Shown one piece after another: positions 40,176-54,538 of a DNA stretch of 64,000 nucleotides (its first letter is position 1; every line of letters starts with the position of its first letter). The notes below the pieces were generated by a model. It ran no database searches. It was not told where the DNA came from and saw nothing but the letters and a program-made list of their open reading frames with translations. Source of the DNA: Dromaius novaehollandiae. Lineage: Eukaryota > Chordata > Aves > Casuariiformes > Dromaiidae. The DNA is taken from assembly GCF_036370855.1 (NCBI RefSeq), contig NC_088102.1, positions 39,283,835 through 39,347,834 on the forward strand, given 5' to 3'. The position numbers and the translations under genes are program-made.

Positions 40176-43080
40176 TAATGAAGCAGGAAATGTTTGTGAG
40201 GGTTCTGTTTGCCCAGACACATGCTTTTCTGATGGAAAAGTTTATCCTCTGTCATGTGCCCCAAGCTTCTTGTGTGCATCTCTTCCATTGCACAGACTTC
40301 CATAGTGAGTCAGAACAACTAGCTGTAATGTATCAAAAAGAATATTAAAATGCATGTGCCAAAGAGAATGGGATAAGAAATGACATTTCAGCCAAAAGGC
40401 TTTTGTTGGGGGGGAAGGAGGGGGTGTACATGTGGAGGAAGAAAAGGCAGTGTGAGAGATCTCTGGGGTTTTTATTGCACAGCATGAAAAGGTCTTGCAG
40501 CTAAAATGCTGCCTTAACCTTTTTTCCTATGTTTGATAGCCAGCGTGACCTATAATGAGTGTGGTCTATGCAGTGTGAAGGAGATCCTGCTTTAAGAAAG
40601 CATGTGAGTTTCATTTTCTTTAAGTGAATGTATCTCAGTATTCAAACATAAGAAAACAGACTTGATAGACCTGTGATAGCTCCAACCTTTATTGCCATCA
40701 TTTGTGCTATCTAAAGACAAATCTTCTCCAACTTGATTCTAGTGAAATAGTAGGCTTGCCTAAAGTCTAATGGCTTCTTAGAGGTGATGAGAGCAAGCCA
40801 AGAGTTGCTGGGGATACACCTGACATTTGTCAAGTCAAGGTAAGTTGTACTACCCAGCTGAAGGCTTGAAACCTTTTCAGAAGGTTTCTAGAATTGTTCT
40901 GACCCTTGTGACAGATGATTTCTTATGTGATTCACCTAGACATACCAGCATGTGGTTCAGATGTGGTTTTAGAAAGAAATCTTCATTAAATTAACCACTT
41001 CTCTGAAGTTCAAAACTGGCTGATTCCTCTGACACCCTTTCCCCCCTCCTCTTGGTTCCTGGCCTATAGTAGAAAGAGAAGAATTTCTGTCTAGAAATGG
41101 GGATTTAGACATTTCTTTTCTAAATAAGCAGACTATTCCTTTTTGCCCTTTGGAATAAAGGTGTTTGCCAACCTTAAGTTAATCTTTAATATCTAAAAAT
41201 AATGCAAATCCTTAACATTGGCTAATTAACACTCCCAACACTGGTGCTGTTAAGGCAATAACACGCATGCCCCCCTTTCCGGTCTCCGCCTCAGCTTTCT
41301 TAGACTTCTGCAAAGTCTGATGGTCCTGTGCGTTGTGCATAGTTGCTTTGTAGTAGTGTTTTTCGTGTTACTAGGATAGTTCTTAACTCACCAGTCTCAA
41401 AGCTTTTGCATTTTATGTGTAGGCCTGAACAAACACTCGCAGAGGTGGATTGGGTTCATTCAGTCTGTGTATTGTCAGTGTTTGAAGACGGGTTTGTAGG
41501 TGAGCTCTATGAACTGCTTTGGAATGATATGGTCGTCACAAGGCTGACTTTCTACTCTTGCCCATGTTTCTTCATTCTCATCACATTAAGACTTCTCACG
41601 GTATCCCTTCCTGAGCCTCTAGGCCATATGCAGTTGGGAAGTCCAATGGTCAACTTTATAAAAGCCTTCAGGCCTGGGCATCTTGCAACTGCTGACACTG
41701 CAGACCTCCACCTCTGCTTTCCTACTTAAAGTATCCACAGTGTTTCCAGGGAATAGTTTAGTCTTATCTTGGTGATGGTGTTATTAAGAGGACTTCTCGT
41801 TTTGAGGGCTTCAATTCTAAAGAGGTCTCTATCCTGAGAGCCTCTACCTGTTGGGAAGAATAATGTTTTATGTCATGTGATGTAGAGTTGTTGGGCTTTG
41901 CCCTCCCTGGCATAGTATGCTTTGCAAGGGCCAGTAACGACGTTCCACTGGAATCTCTTTCCACATGCAGGTATGGTGTGAAGCAGCTTTTGGGGTGATT
42001 CCCAGAAGCTATATTCCTGACCTAGTTTTTGTCTGATACGTAGTTAGTGCTACAAAAACTCTAGTCGGCAAATGTGTAATGCCAGTGATAATGGATTGGA
42101 GAACAGAGAATTTTGGAAGTTAAGTTAAAGAAGTTTTTTTTAAAAAAAAGTGGAAAAAAGTGAAGGAGGGCTTCTGGTAGCTATTGTGCTCTGTAATGTG
42201 CTAAGGAGGGTGCCTCTTCAAAATGTGCTTTATAGCATCCTGTGGAGGTTTAATTACTGGTGCTGTCTATTTTCCACAATGCAGGCTTCTTTGTCTCCCC
42301 CTTGTAGTGAAACCTGGTGTGTGAAACAGTGACTCTGCTTCAGGAGGGAAGTAGACCCTAAAGAGCAAAGGGAGACGAAGAAGATGGTTTGCTGTCCGGA
42401 GGCAGCTGTGTTGTGTACCTCTGTTAAGTAGTCATGTTTAGCTCAGACAGAAAAGCAATTTTAGGTAAGCTAGGATGCATATCTTATAAAGAGGACTTTA
42501 GCCCTTTGACAAACTGAAGCTTGTTAAGTTGCCTTTTAAAAAACGTTGAAGGTTTCTGTTGGAAGCCTGGACAGTTGCAAATGATAGACCATCGACTCCT
42601 TTGACTGTTGCTGCTGTAGATGACATTCACAATACAATCTTTCCAAATGGTGCTAAACTTTATAGCTAGAGCTACAGATGATGGTTGTTTTTCAACTCTT
42701 CCTTCTCTGTGCATTTAGTGAAGAGAAATGAGGTTAGCTAAACCAGAAATTTGTTTAACAGTTCCTATACAGGGACCCTTTCTGGAGACTCTGCATAATT
42801 TCACTTCTTATGGAAAAGAATAAGAAGTTGAATTAGTCTGTGCATATGAGACAGGTGCCAACCTGTAGATGTGTAGACCTTTCTGCAAGATATTCTGCAG
42901 GGTATTTTTGTGTAAAACAAGCCTCTAAGTGGCTGCTCTGTTTTTCTTGAACTGTTGCTTCAATCCTTTTGCTGTTACTCCCTGCATCAGGTGGTTGTAG
43001 GAGTCTGCTTTTTAAGAGATGCCTAAGAAGCTAGTATTGTTGAGCAGGTTTAACCTACTGATATCAGACTGAGTGCTCTT

Positions 43081-43107
43081 TCCCCCCTCCCCCCACCCCC
43101 CCACCTA
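43081..43107 (+). repeat. C-rich low-complexity tract
   Basis: TCCCCCCTCCCCCCACCCCC followed by CCACC gives four C tracts, so the minus strand could form a G-quadruplex. It lies in SUSD6 intron 1. Confidence 0.65.
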
Positions 43108-46100
43108 GTGTTTGTAGGAGCTAACAATTTTCTCTCCATCTGGATTCAATTTAAAATGTTTGGTCTTAGAAGAAATGAAAATGATAATGCTGAAAGAAGG
43201 AGAAAGTGGATTTAGCTTGTTCTTTTGCAGCAGAGACTTAGATTGCAAAGGCAAAGAGAGAACTGTTTTGGTGAGAAAGACTAAAACCTAAACTGTGTAT
43301 CAGATTCATAGCATAGGGAAAAATTTGTTCTTAAGAGTACAATAATAAAGGGATTGGGTAAATTCCCTTTGAGAAACTCACTTTAAAATGAACATGAAAA
43401 TCATTTGCTGTTGAAAGACATTTTAAATCTGTCTCTAACTTTGTAGGTTTTCCATATTAATTTTGCTATCCTGCAGGCTTTTGTAGCTGATCTTAGTGCT
43501 CCAACCAGGAGCACAGCATTACAGGCAAAAACATGAAGGAGGTAACTTTTAGACTAGCTTGCTGTATACTGATTTTAGCCTGTTTGTCCGGTCACTCTGA
43601 GGGAACCTAGACTCCAGAGACAGGAAATTGGTTGAGGATTATTGGCTGTGACAAGGCCTCCATATTTATCTGCACAATTCCTGCTTTAGATATTTCTGTC
43701 TCCCTTTAAAGGGAGTTGGAGTTACTGCACTTTTCCCATTAAGCTGAGTAGAGCTGGCTGGGAATTCTGTGCCAGCGTTTTGTGAGGAATAGATGGATGG
43801 CTTGGGTGTACTCACCCGGGATGCTTGGAGACATGTTCAAGTCCCAGGCAAAGCAGAGGTTGACTATTCACTTAGCTGCTGGTGGGCTGGCAGAGTTTCC
43901 CACCCTGCTGATAGCCAAGAGTTAAATGTGCCTGCTGTCAGCTACTCTTTTTGAGGGGGATGAGGCAGGTTCTGCCACTCTTCAGCTCTGTGTGTGTGGA
44001 TGTGTGTAGCAGGGGGAAGAGGTGTCCAGGGCAGTGTAGTAGTATGCTTTGTGTTCATCTGCTTGTTCTGTTGACACTGAATATAGTCACTCTGGAGGAG
44101 TAACAAAATACAGAAATCAAATGAAGCCGCTATATTCTCTTCCTCCTCTTGTTTCTGTTTCAAATATTGTGTGTCTGTGGAGTTTACTGGGACATTTGCC
44201 TGATAGCTGCCACATTCAGGTAATGGAGGAATATGGCTCTGGGGCCATGAAGGAGCAGCATGTTTTGCTGAAGGATAATGTGCCAGCTGCCCAGGATCTG
44301 TGGGTGATGGGAAGCTCCACCTCTGCCTCTTGTTAGCAGTGTGAAAGAGGCATTGCCTGCTGTTTTATCTGGGGTTTGTCTTTGCATGTGTGAGCATTGG
44401 AGAGGGAGTCTGATCTTTGGGAGGCTTTTGCCTAGAGTTTTGAAACAGGCTGGGAAAATCCCAACTGTGCTTTTTGCACTAGACCACCCAGGACTGCAAA
44501 GCAAAGCTGTGAGGCAGGAGATTAAGAAACCTGTGTCCTCCAACTTCGGGGTATATCTCTTTCTGACCTGGGATTGGTGCATGTGTGATTCTTGCCTGTG
44601 TTCAGTGCTTTGAAGCCTTTTTCACTGTTACACAAAACTGTAAGATGTACTGCCAGAGCAAGCTGCTGTCTCTTGGTGTTCTGCTTTGTATAACTTCTCC
44701 CTCTTTTTTCCCTCTAACTAGGCAAGCCTGTGTTGCCTGTGACTATAGCAGAGCACTCCTACCCAGCTTTCTCTCTATTTTTTTTTGTTTTAATCTGCAT
44801 GGAAACCAGGCCCCTCAGAGCCCTGGTGTAGGGGGAGGGCTTAGATATATAGCAGTTCTACACATAGTAAATTATTTCTGCTGCGCTTTAATGTGGATTG
44901 AAGACAGCTGATTTTAGGAGCAGGAAGCCTGTGCAATTACCTGGCCAGCAGGCGGTGTGGGCTACTTGCTCAAGTCAGGGAGCAGTTCCACATACCACAG
45001 ATTTCAGCAGCAAACTTGGTATGGGAGTTTCTCATCTTTCCCCTGCTGCTTCTACCAACCCTAGAGCTGTGCCAGTGCAAGGACCCAGTTTTCCAAAAAA
45101 GCTCACTAATAGTTGAATCAGCATCTTGGAGGGGATGGCTAGCTGGCAAGTAGGGGTAGGAACTGCAGCGTTGGGATGCAGCTCTAAAACTGGCCTGGCA
45201 CCAGGAAGAAAGTGTCATCCTACAGGCAAGGTAGCAGTGCAAGTCTGTCAGTGCTCAAATGGCCAGAGAGATAGTCATCTGCCATCCCAAAGAAAGGGCA
45301 GCACTGAGGTATAAGGGACAGACTAGACTTCTGGTCAGTAAAAGCTGAGGGACCAATACTGCTATATTAAAAAATGAGTTAAGAACTGTTAACAGATACT
45401 ACCAGACAGTCTTCCTCTGGTGCCTCAGAAAACCTTTGCTTAATGTTTTGCTTTGAGTTTTTGTTGTGTAGCAGCTGTGCAGAGGCCCTTGGGGAGCTGG
45501 GGAGTTGCTCCCTGTGACACTTGCAGTATGGTGCTGTGGGATGTGTGCAGGAGGCCCTACGAGTTGCTCCCCTTTGCTTTGTGTTGCAATTCAGAGCATC
45601 TTGGGTCCCACCTCAGGCCTCCTCTGAACCAGGCCATCATGTTCCAGCAACCACTGTCCACATCAAGATATATGTATTTTTTATACCCCTGCTTTATAAT
45701 TGTTTTGAATCAGGTGAAGCAATTTGAACATCAAATTAACCTCCCATCGAAGTGCGAATTACAGGGTTTATTTATGATAGGCTTTACCTTCTGAGCACTC
45801 ACTCCTCTGCTCTTTTCTGGCATGTTTCCCCACTGCAGCCCCAGTTTAATGGTGGAGTTCTTCAGTGCGCAGCTGCTGCATCCCTGCTGTAGGGCGCAAG
45901 AAGCCAGTGTGACACCTGATTAGAAATTGACCTATATTGGGTATTTTGCTTTGAAGGTTTGGCTTCTTGACTGTGCACATATGCTTGCACATAAGCAGTG
46001 GTTAGCAGCAATTCTTAGAGTGCCTGGTTTGATGCTTTTGCTACCCAGATCATAATATACTTAAAAACTGATCCCACGTTAGAAAATCCAGTTAAGTATG

Positions 46101-46854
46101 GCCTGCTGGAGGAAACCAGTTAAAAAGAGAAAAGGCTGTAGGGTCTCCTGTATAATGATAAATATGCTGTTTGTGAGATGATCATTGTGAAAATGTGATT
46201 TAAAACAAAGGAAGCTGTTAGGGCTTGAGACTCTTGTTTCCTGCCCCCTCTTCCCACAGCCTGTGAGTATTAACTCTTGAGACCGACTGATAGCACCTTG
46301 CCTAAAGTCTGAAAGCCTCAAGTTGAATGTTTAGATTGACGCCTTTTGGCCTGTTCCCAGTGAAGGGCGCTTAGCGGAGGAGCCTGCTTGAGCTGGCCTG
46401 ACCCTGCACCTGCCTAGGCGAACTTCCACAGCCACCATCGACTGTGGCCTCACAGGAGGGGGCTGTGTGTAAATGTTACGCTAATCTTCTTAGAGTCATA
46501 GTTGCAAGTGGCTTGAATGGCAATGCAAAATTGAATTTTCCTTTTAAAATTGTATGCTGACAAAACAGTAACTTGGCTGGCTTCTGCAAAGTAAAATGTA
46601 TCCAATACTACTATAATCTGTTTCTGTCACAGTGAGGGTTTATAGCCATTTCATGTCTGTCTGTGATGTTAGAACAATACATCCTAAATAGGAAAAATAG
46701 GAAACTTTTTTATAGTAGTAGTAGTAAAAGCATTAGAGACACAGTGAACTGACAGGTATAAAACTGAGCTCAGAGCTTTGAAGGCCTGCCTCTTTCTTCA
46801 TTAAGATGTATCGAAACAGTTCTCTGTTAATCCCAAATGCAATCTTTAAATTTA

Positions 46855-46910
46855 GAATTTGAAACCAGAATTTGAAAGAAAAAGAATTCAAAATCAGAAT
46901 TTGAAACTCT
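46855..46910 (+). repeat. Short GAATTTGAAA repeat cluster
   Basis: Three exact copies of GAATTTGAAA and one inverted variant (GAATTCAAAA) lie within about 55 bases. It is a small local duplication cluster with no recognised function. Confidence 0.6.
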
Positions 46911-49900
46911 TTTTTTTAACTTTTTCAATTTGGTCAATAGTACTAGATTGTTGGAAGGTGCTGTTTTTGGAAGACTGAGGCTGTAGTCTTATTTCTCAGG
47001 GTGGCTTGTGTGTTTTTGAGAAAAACTTTGCACTGACAGCCAAATATCAAGGGTTTTTTTAGCCTGGGAAGGTCTGATATTAGAACATCTACTGTAGAGA
47101 ACTTTCTATATGAGCTGTGATAGAGATATTAAACACTACATGGAAGTGTCATCACCTCTTAGAGGTGGATAAGTGGATATTTTCATATTTGGCAATTAAC
47201 AGCAGCTTGTAACCTTCTTGTGAGCTGTGTCTTACAGCTGTACCTTTAGGCATAAATTTAAGAGTGCTTCCATCTTCTGGTATAATTCCTTATTTAAGTG
47301 GCAAACCAATTCACTAAGAGGTGTATAGAGGGCTTTGATAGGAAAAAGATTTCCCAGCTGGGTATTCTCTTCAGATGGCTGTTCTGCTCGGTGGTATTGC
47401 AGCTGCGTGTACAGCAGACTGATGCTTTTAGCCACATCAGTTGAAACAGAAGCACAACAAGTGGTAAGGGTGGGGAGAAGCACGTTCTAGTAGTGAGGGA
47501 ATATAAAATAAGCCTTTACTGTATATGGGCCTTGTGGTGTGTTCCTTGAAGCAGATCAACACAGCTGTATAAATTAAAGCATCCTGGATATAAAAGTGCT
47601 GCCAACCCAATGCTGCTTTGAGAATCCTTTAGAAGCATCATTTCAAACTTGTATATGCTTTCAAGATGTTTTGCCTTTACACTGCTTTTCTGTATTCCAC
47701 TTCCCCAAAGCCATTTTGGTTTACTGTGAGTTTTCTTTTTTAGGATTTATTATTTTTGGAAACTGTTCTGGAACATTTTGTGCATATGGTCCTCTGTAAA
47801 TGTGCTGTTGTACTGATTAAAGCTGAAAATATGAAACCTAGCCTCTGATGCAGTGCAGCAGGAGAAAAATGCTGAAACAATAGTTTCCAAAGGGAATGCT
47901 CTTCCAAATAAAAGCATATTTAAAAAAGTTCAGCTGGGAAAGATTGCATGAGAGACACTTTCTCCATTACTCCCCAGTGTCTAGTTTAACCCATGTCCAC
48001 ATTTGCTTTTCTGACTTGTATAGATGCCAGTATGCTTAAAAAAAAAATCCAGTAAAGCAGATCCAGTATTCTTTTCTTAATTACTGGCTTCTCTTCATTT
48101 GTGGGTTAAATAACCCCATCACTATGAGCATTCTTATAACAGCATTGAAATCTGTTAAGCGTTGGAGGTGCTGCCTATATGAACTTCTCTAATTCTCTGC
48201 TCCTCTCCATCCATGACACTGCTGTTCCTTTCCACTGATGCCTGGAAGTTCATAGCAACTGAGCTGGCTGTAACTAGGTTCTCCTCCCTTATTTGGAAGG
48301 ATAATCAGATTTTGACAGTCTTCTGTTTTCTACCTTCTCCTAAGTTTGTTTAAAAAAAAAAAAATCCAATGGTATTTTGTGACTTTCAGGGAGACCTTTT
48401 AAAAATTTGAGGTGATAATGGTGCCTAGGACTTTCTCCCAGACTTACCAAGGCAAGGAAAACCAGCCAGTGTTTTTCAGTCAAAACTCAAATCTTCTATG
48501 AGTTTGACAGGCCTAGCGTGACAGCCACAGCCCTTGGAAACAGGAAGGGTCTCCACAGGACTGAGACTTTCTAACAGCTTGTCTGACTTTGTTGCAAAAG
48601 CTGTAAGAGTGATACTATTATCAAGAACGAAAGAACATATCCTAAAGGAAGCCCTTCTGTGGTGTTCCCCTTGCTGTGTTACAGGATGGGAAAGTGAGTC
48701 AAATGGGAAACATTTTACAGCTTAAAAAGCTAAGCTGCTTCAATTACTGTGTGTTGACAGTGTCATCAGAGTACCTTGCTAGGACTGTGTCCTCTGCACT
48801 TGGATATCTGATGCACTCAGTCTTGAACTAGAGTACATTTTTGAGGCCTGCTTTGTTTTTTTGGGAAGGTCGAATTTACTGCAGCAATACACAGATTTAT
48901 TTAGAATTTCAGGGTGATATGGACCATTGGTTTGTTCTTAAATCTTTGATACAACATGCAAAAGGAATGAAATAGCAATCTGGACTATACAAGATGCATA
49001 TCTGTGAAGTACAACTGACAACAGGGTAGCAATGGACTCTTAGTGTGCAGTGAGAGTACACTTTCTCTGGTTTTCCTTGAAGGATCAGAGGCCCCCTCAT
49101 TTGGTTAACTTAAACTCAAACAATTCTTCCTCCATAAAACAAACAACAAACTTCAAAAAGCCCAAATGGATCTTGAGGTTCTCAAGGGGATGCTACATGG
49201 GAAATTGAGGGGTGAGGGCAGAAGGATCTGAAGTGTCTCTTGCTGCTGCTTCTTGGATGTGCACAAGTGTTTCTCAAAGAGGCTCCAGGCCTTTTCTTGT
49301 TCACTTTTGCTGACTGGATAACTTGGAACAGAGGAAGCTGGCAGGCAAGGTGCCCTGGGCAGCAGCAGTGCGTTGGGCTTCTTTGTCGTACTTAAAAATT
49401 CCCCTGTGCATCACACTGAGGAATGTTAAACCATTTGGGGTTAATCCACGACTAACTTCAGAATCTCTGTCATGCAACAGACAGTAAAGAGTACCGTGTA
49501 CCACCCTGCGTGCAGCCGGGCAGGTGTTATTGCGAAAAGGCTGCCACTTCCTGGCTGCTTACCTCTGAAGGGACCGTTGCAGTTGCAGTGACAGTGACTT
49601 TGTATAGTTTTGTGGTATGTTTGAACCACTTGCAAAGCTCTTTGAGCCTGGTGTGCTCTCTCTGGGCTGCAGAGGGAAGAAGCCTCGTAGACAAAAGGCT
49701 TACACCAGCTGGTGCAAGGGAGATGGTCGGAGGAAGGAAGCAGTCCCTGCCTTTAGCCCACAGGAGGGAATATGCTGGGCTAACCTCAGGATGACTTCTT
49801 GGGGAGCGTTCTGAGTGAGATAAGGAAGCAAGCGAGGGAGTGGTGTAAAAGCATGACCTAATGCAAACAGGACTTCGAACTGTGATAGGCAGGAGAGAGA

Positions 49901-52900
49901 GAAGAGGAAGAGGTTGGGGAATGAGCTACGTAGACTGGTGGATCTTGCAAGTTTATTCACTTTGGGCAGGGCTCCTGGGGTGAATTTCCCAACTGTAAGG
50001 GACTGGTTATCCAGCAGTGAAAAATCCAGTTTCTTGGCTGGAGCTTAAGTGTGCCTTACTGGGGCTGTGGGTAGATGTATGCCTTTTATCAGAGATTAAA
50101 TGGAATTTCTGAATTTGTCCTGTCAAGAGTCTCTTTAGAAAGAAGCTTGCTAATGTCTCGCTTTGAAAATGGGAGTTCTATGGTATCAAAATGGTGGTGG
50201 TATTTCAGAAACCATGATGAGAGAGAGAGGGAGGAGGTGAAGGCTAAAATGAGACATGCACATAAAAGAAACAGCTGAATTTGCAGGCCATGGGCCAGGC
50301 CCTGTGGCACAGTTCAGGAATGAAGGGAGAAGCACAACAATTCAGGTCCTGCTACAGCCTGCAGTCAGGTCCTGATCTGCCAGGGATGCGGGCAGATTCC
50401 AGTCTGTGGAATAAGCAGCTCTGTCTGCCCTCACGATTCCCTACTGTAGCAGGGGTATGTGTAGTTCAGCCCTCTGCTTTACACTGTGCTTGTTCCAGGC
50501 AGAAATCTGCCTTTTTGTAATTCAGAGGGGAAGGCATGAAACTAGGCTACCAACCACATGTTCTATATTGTCTCCTGGGGGAGAGGGCAGAGAGAAGCAG
50601 GTTATATAGGTTATTTGGTCTTTTCCATTCCTCTTTTCCTCTTCCACCTCTAGCAATCGTCCTGGATAATCGAGAGTTGGCTGTACTGAGAAATCAGGCT
50701 ATTAAGATACTTCCTGAACTCTGCCTCCAGATAACTTTGAACTCTTGTCTTTTTCTTTGCATGTGTCTAGTTTAATTGCACAGTTTAAACAAACTGAAGC
50801 TATCACAATTTAAAAATATAGTTCTGTTTCTAAAAGCTTTCAATTAAATTGTTTTAATTACAGAAACTATGTAGAAATAGGGATTTATTTCCTCTGCTGG
50901 CACTGAGACTTTTCTTGTGAAGAAGTTGAGGATGATGCCTGTTTCCCATTAAATCCTTTTTTGTCTGTTTTCGTTGAGTAGGCAAGCTTTAAAACAAAAA
51001 TTAACTATGGGTGAAGGTTAAATTCTGTGAACACGCTGCTGTTCACATTAGGTTCTACCAGCCGTGTGACCACAAGGCAAGAGCAGTCCTTGTGCTTAGC
51101 CTTTGGAAAGGTACGTCGTGCCCACCCAGAACTTACCCACTGGCACCGTCTCCGCTATGTGCGCTCAAGAGAACAGTCAATTTCTGAATATTATTCTGTG
51201 AAGGGGAAACAAAGTGGTTAAAATAGAGGCTTCTGACGTGCTCAGGGATAACTCATTTTCTTTGGCACATTTCAAGTGTGGTATTTAAAAGCAAGTTAGT
51301 AGCATTCCAGACATACTAAATACTTCCCTAAACAAATGCTGAAGAAGCCAGGTTAAAGACCTGTTTTCCAGCAACAGTGGCACAGGACATATCCTTGCCA
51401 GGCATCCTGAGCAACTGGAGTGCCTCAAACTGTCTCCCCCCACATCCCATGTCCTCAGTGCTCCACAACTACCCGAATCTGGTTCTTTGCATGTGTCCTG
51501 AGCGTATGGCATTTCAAAGAACACATTTCCACAGGCACCTAGCACTGCTGCTGTGGTGAAATGGGATCAGAAAATTAATCCAAGTCCTGGGAAAATGCAT
51601 ACTTTCTTACCAAGGAAGATGACCATTCTGGAGTGAGGAGTAGGAATTGGCAGCTTCTAAAGGTTTAGAAGAGAAATGGCAGAAGTCCCAAAACAGCTTA
51701 GAAAAGCTTCTGTCATATGTGCATGCGTCATCTTTGTTGGAAAGGGCTGATTATAGTTAAAGAGTGGGAAATCTGGCCTGCATGATTTCAGTGGAAGTTA
51801 ATGCCTGCTCCAGGGAGTTCATGTAGAAGTGAACTACTGCTTTGTCAGGACAGCTGGCTCTCTGCTGTGAGAGTTGGGCTGGAAATGCAATGAGAGGGTC
51901 TAACACTGAAGTATCGCTGGGGAGGTTGCTTGATGTCAAAACTTCAGGTTCCAATATTTGGTCCGTGAGGTGTGAAAGAGCCCACAATGATTGTAACCAG
52001 GAAGCGATGAGTACTTTTTCCCTTGTTCATAGCATTCTCTAAAAGGGTGTGTAGCTGTTGACTTTGTGGCCACAGAGGACAGTTTATTTTTCTTGTCCAT
52101 TTTTAGTAGGTGTTTCTCAGTGTGCATTTAAAAAAAAACCAAAACTCTGTTGGTTGAAGCGCTGTAACCTCCTTTCTTCTCCCTGCTGTATTTATGGGAA
52201 CCACTAGCTGTACTCAGTATTATCTCTGAAAACATCTCTGTTTAAACTTCTTTCTCCCATAACCCCTTAGCCTGGGCTGTGGTGTGTGAAATAGGTCTGA
52301 AGTCTTCTAACCCTGTACACTCATGCTGTGGTAGGCTTCTGCCTTGCAGTTGCTAGGAGCTGTTAAAGAAACCAACCTGTTCCTTAGTGCTGTGTATAAA
52401 CAGGGAAATCGCTTTGATTTACATGAGTTTGTGATTTATTAAGTTATCTTCCTGAGAGTGTGTTGGTGTTGATAGATGTATATGCTCTACAATGTATGCT
52501 GGCAAAGCTAAAACAGGCAAACCGGTTTTTTTCTCCTTATTAGCTTTTGTTTTCCCTCTAAAGCACACCAAGCTCTGTCCTGAGATAAGGCTTGTCAGTC
52601 TAGCAAGCTTTAGTTCTTTGTTTTTATGGCAATGGTGAGACTAGATAGCAAGACTTCCTCCAAGCTGTGGTTCAGATGCACTGGGATAGGTGGTAGGGGC
52701 AAGAAAGGAGATAATTTTTTATCATGTAGTATATAGTTGAAGGTAGCCATGCCGGTATAAAAGTGGGTTGCTACTGTTGTTGGGAGAAAATGGCTACCCT
52801 GCAGTGCTACAGGTCCTCAGCTAACTATTTGGGTGTTGCAAGTCATCCTCTGGAGGCAGAGGCTTGAAAAGTTGTTGTGAAAGCTGTTTCCCCCTGAGCT

Positions 52901-54507
52901 GTGGGTATAAGGAATGTGCTAAAACAACAATCAGCTTTCAGAGAATTGAATATCTGTCTAAATAGCTTCCCAACCAGCAGCTCCCTTCTGGGAAGAAAGG
53001 ATACCTTTTTTCTAGCCAGAATCTCTTTGATCTTCTAATTTTGCCAATGAAAAGACAAGGCTGGGAACTAGTTTTGTAACTTGGCTGAAGCCTGGGGGAG
53101 GATTCTCACAGGCAGTACCTGCGCCCATTGTTTTTTAACAGCTCTGAAGGGTTTGTCAGTGCTGTCTTCAACAAAACTGTTTTGCTGCATTTGCCTCTTT
53201 GAAATCCCACAGTGAACTAAATCCCCTTGGTGGGTGTAGCAGCATCAGCTTGTAGCATTCCTTGTGCCTGCATCTCTGACAGACGAGATTCCTGATAACC
53301 TGGGACTCTGTGGCAGGAAAGCAATGAGGAAGCTATGCCTGGCCTTGGAAAAAAGGAGACAAAGAGCACTGTGCTTCGAAGCAATCCATTAATGAATCAA
53401 GAATAGTCAATAATTGATTCCTGCAGAGGATATCCTTGCTTTAGGTGTCTCTGACCTGGCTGTAATTCAGATACCAAAATTAGACTACTAACTTCCACGT
53501 GCAATCTTTAGGAGAGGAAAATGCCACGAGGGCTACATAGCACATCTCTGATGTTGCAGTGAATTCTGTGATACTTGCATGTCATCTTCCCTACTTCTTC
53601 TTCTGTCCACTAATATAAGTCATCCAGCAGACACTGTTTGTAAAGGCAGGGCTGGCTGCCTTTAAAATATGTTTGCAAGACTGGCAGAGTTTGTTATGCT
53701 AATAAGGTTTTATTAAATTGGGATGGGGAGGGCAGACCTGCCTTTATGCAATCAGAAGGGTCATTTGCTAAAGACAGTGCATTGCATTTTGAGACCTGTA
53801 ATTCAGCATAGAGCAGCGACTCCTAGAAGAAAGAGGCCAGCTGTTGGCTCAGAGATGCTGACCTTTTCCACTTGAATATGAACTTGAAATCCATGCAGGA
53901 GCTGTGACTTGAGTGGAACAGGGCAAGGGTACAGACTAGATGGCTCTTTATATCTCAGTTTTCTTCAAAGAGAAATTTTTTTTTGTTCCTTGGTCTAATT
54001 GTTGCTTGAAGGAATTGTGGCAGGTAAGTGGCAGCATCTTTAATCCTTTCTGCATGGTAGGGTGACTGAGTTTGAACAAAGCATTGTATCCTCATCCCTG
54101 GAACACACGAGAAATCTGTGTTTTGTGCTCCAGGTGCTGCATGGGGCAGCCTCATTTCCCTCCCTACCTCTCCAAATTAAGCAAGAGGCTGAAGGGGCAG
54201 ACACAGAGCCTGTTGTGGCATCTGCTCCAGGCTTGTCACTCATCAGTTTAAATGTCATCATGAAATGCCTGGCTTAGTTTGCTGGCTGCACTAGAAGATC
54301 TTTTAGAGTGATCCTTGATAAGGGTTTTGATTTCACTTTTACAGTCTATTATTTATTCTCTGTTTTTATCCTATTTCTACAGAAGAAAAATTCAGCCATG
54401 GCTTTCAGTTCCTAGCAAGGTTTCTTGCAATTTTTTGCAGACATTGTAATCTAATAGATGTTACAGACCACAAACTGAATTACTGACGTGTGTCTCTGTG
54501 AGCACGT

Positions 54508-54538
54508 CACGCGCGCATGCAGGCGCACACACACACGC
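54508..54538. repeat. Alternating purine-pyrimidine tract
   Basis: CACGCGCGCATGC and GGCGCACACACACACGC form nearly continuous CG/CA alternation, a sequence type able to adopt Z-DNA. It lies about 1.2 kb upstream of SUSD6 exon 2. Confidence 0.6.

Noticed and set aside
53925..53960. AGACTAGATGGCTCTTTATA, similar to a CR1 tail
   Set aside because: Only about 15 bases resemble the family and the flanks do not follow it.
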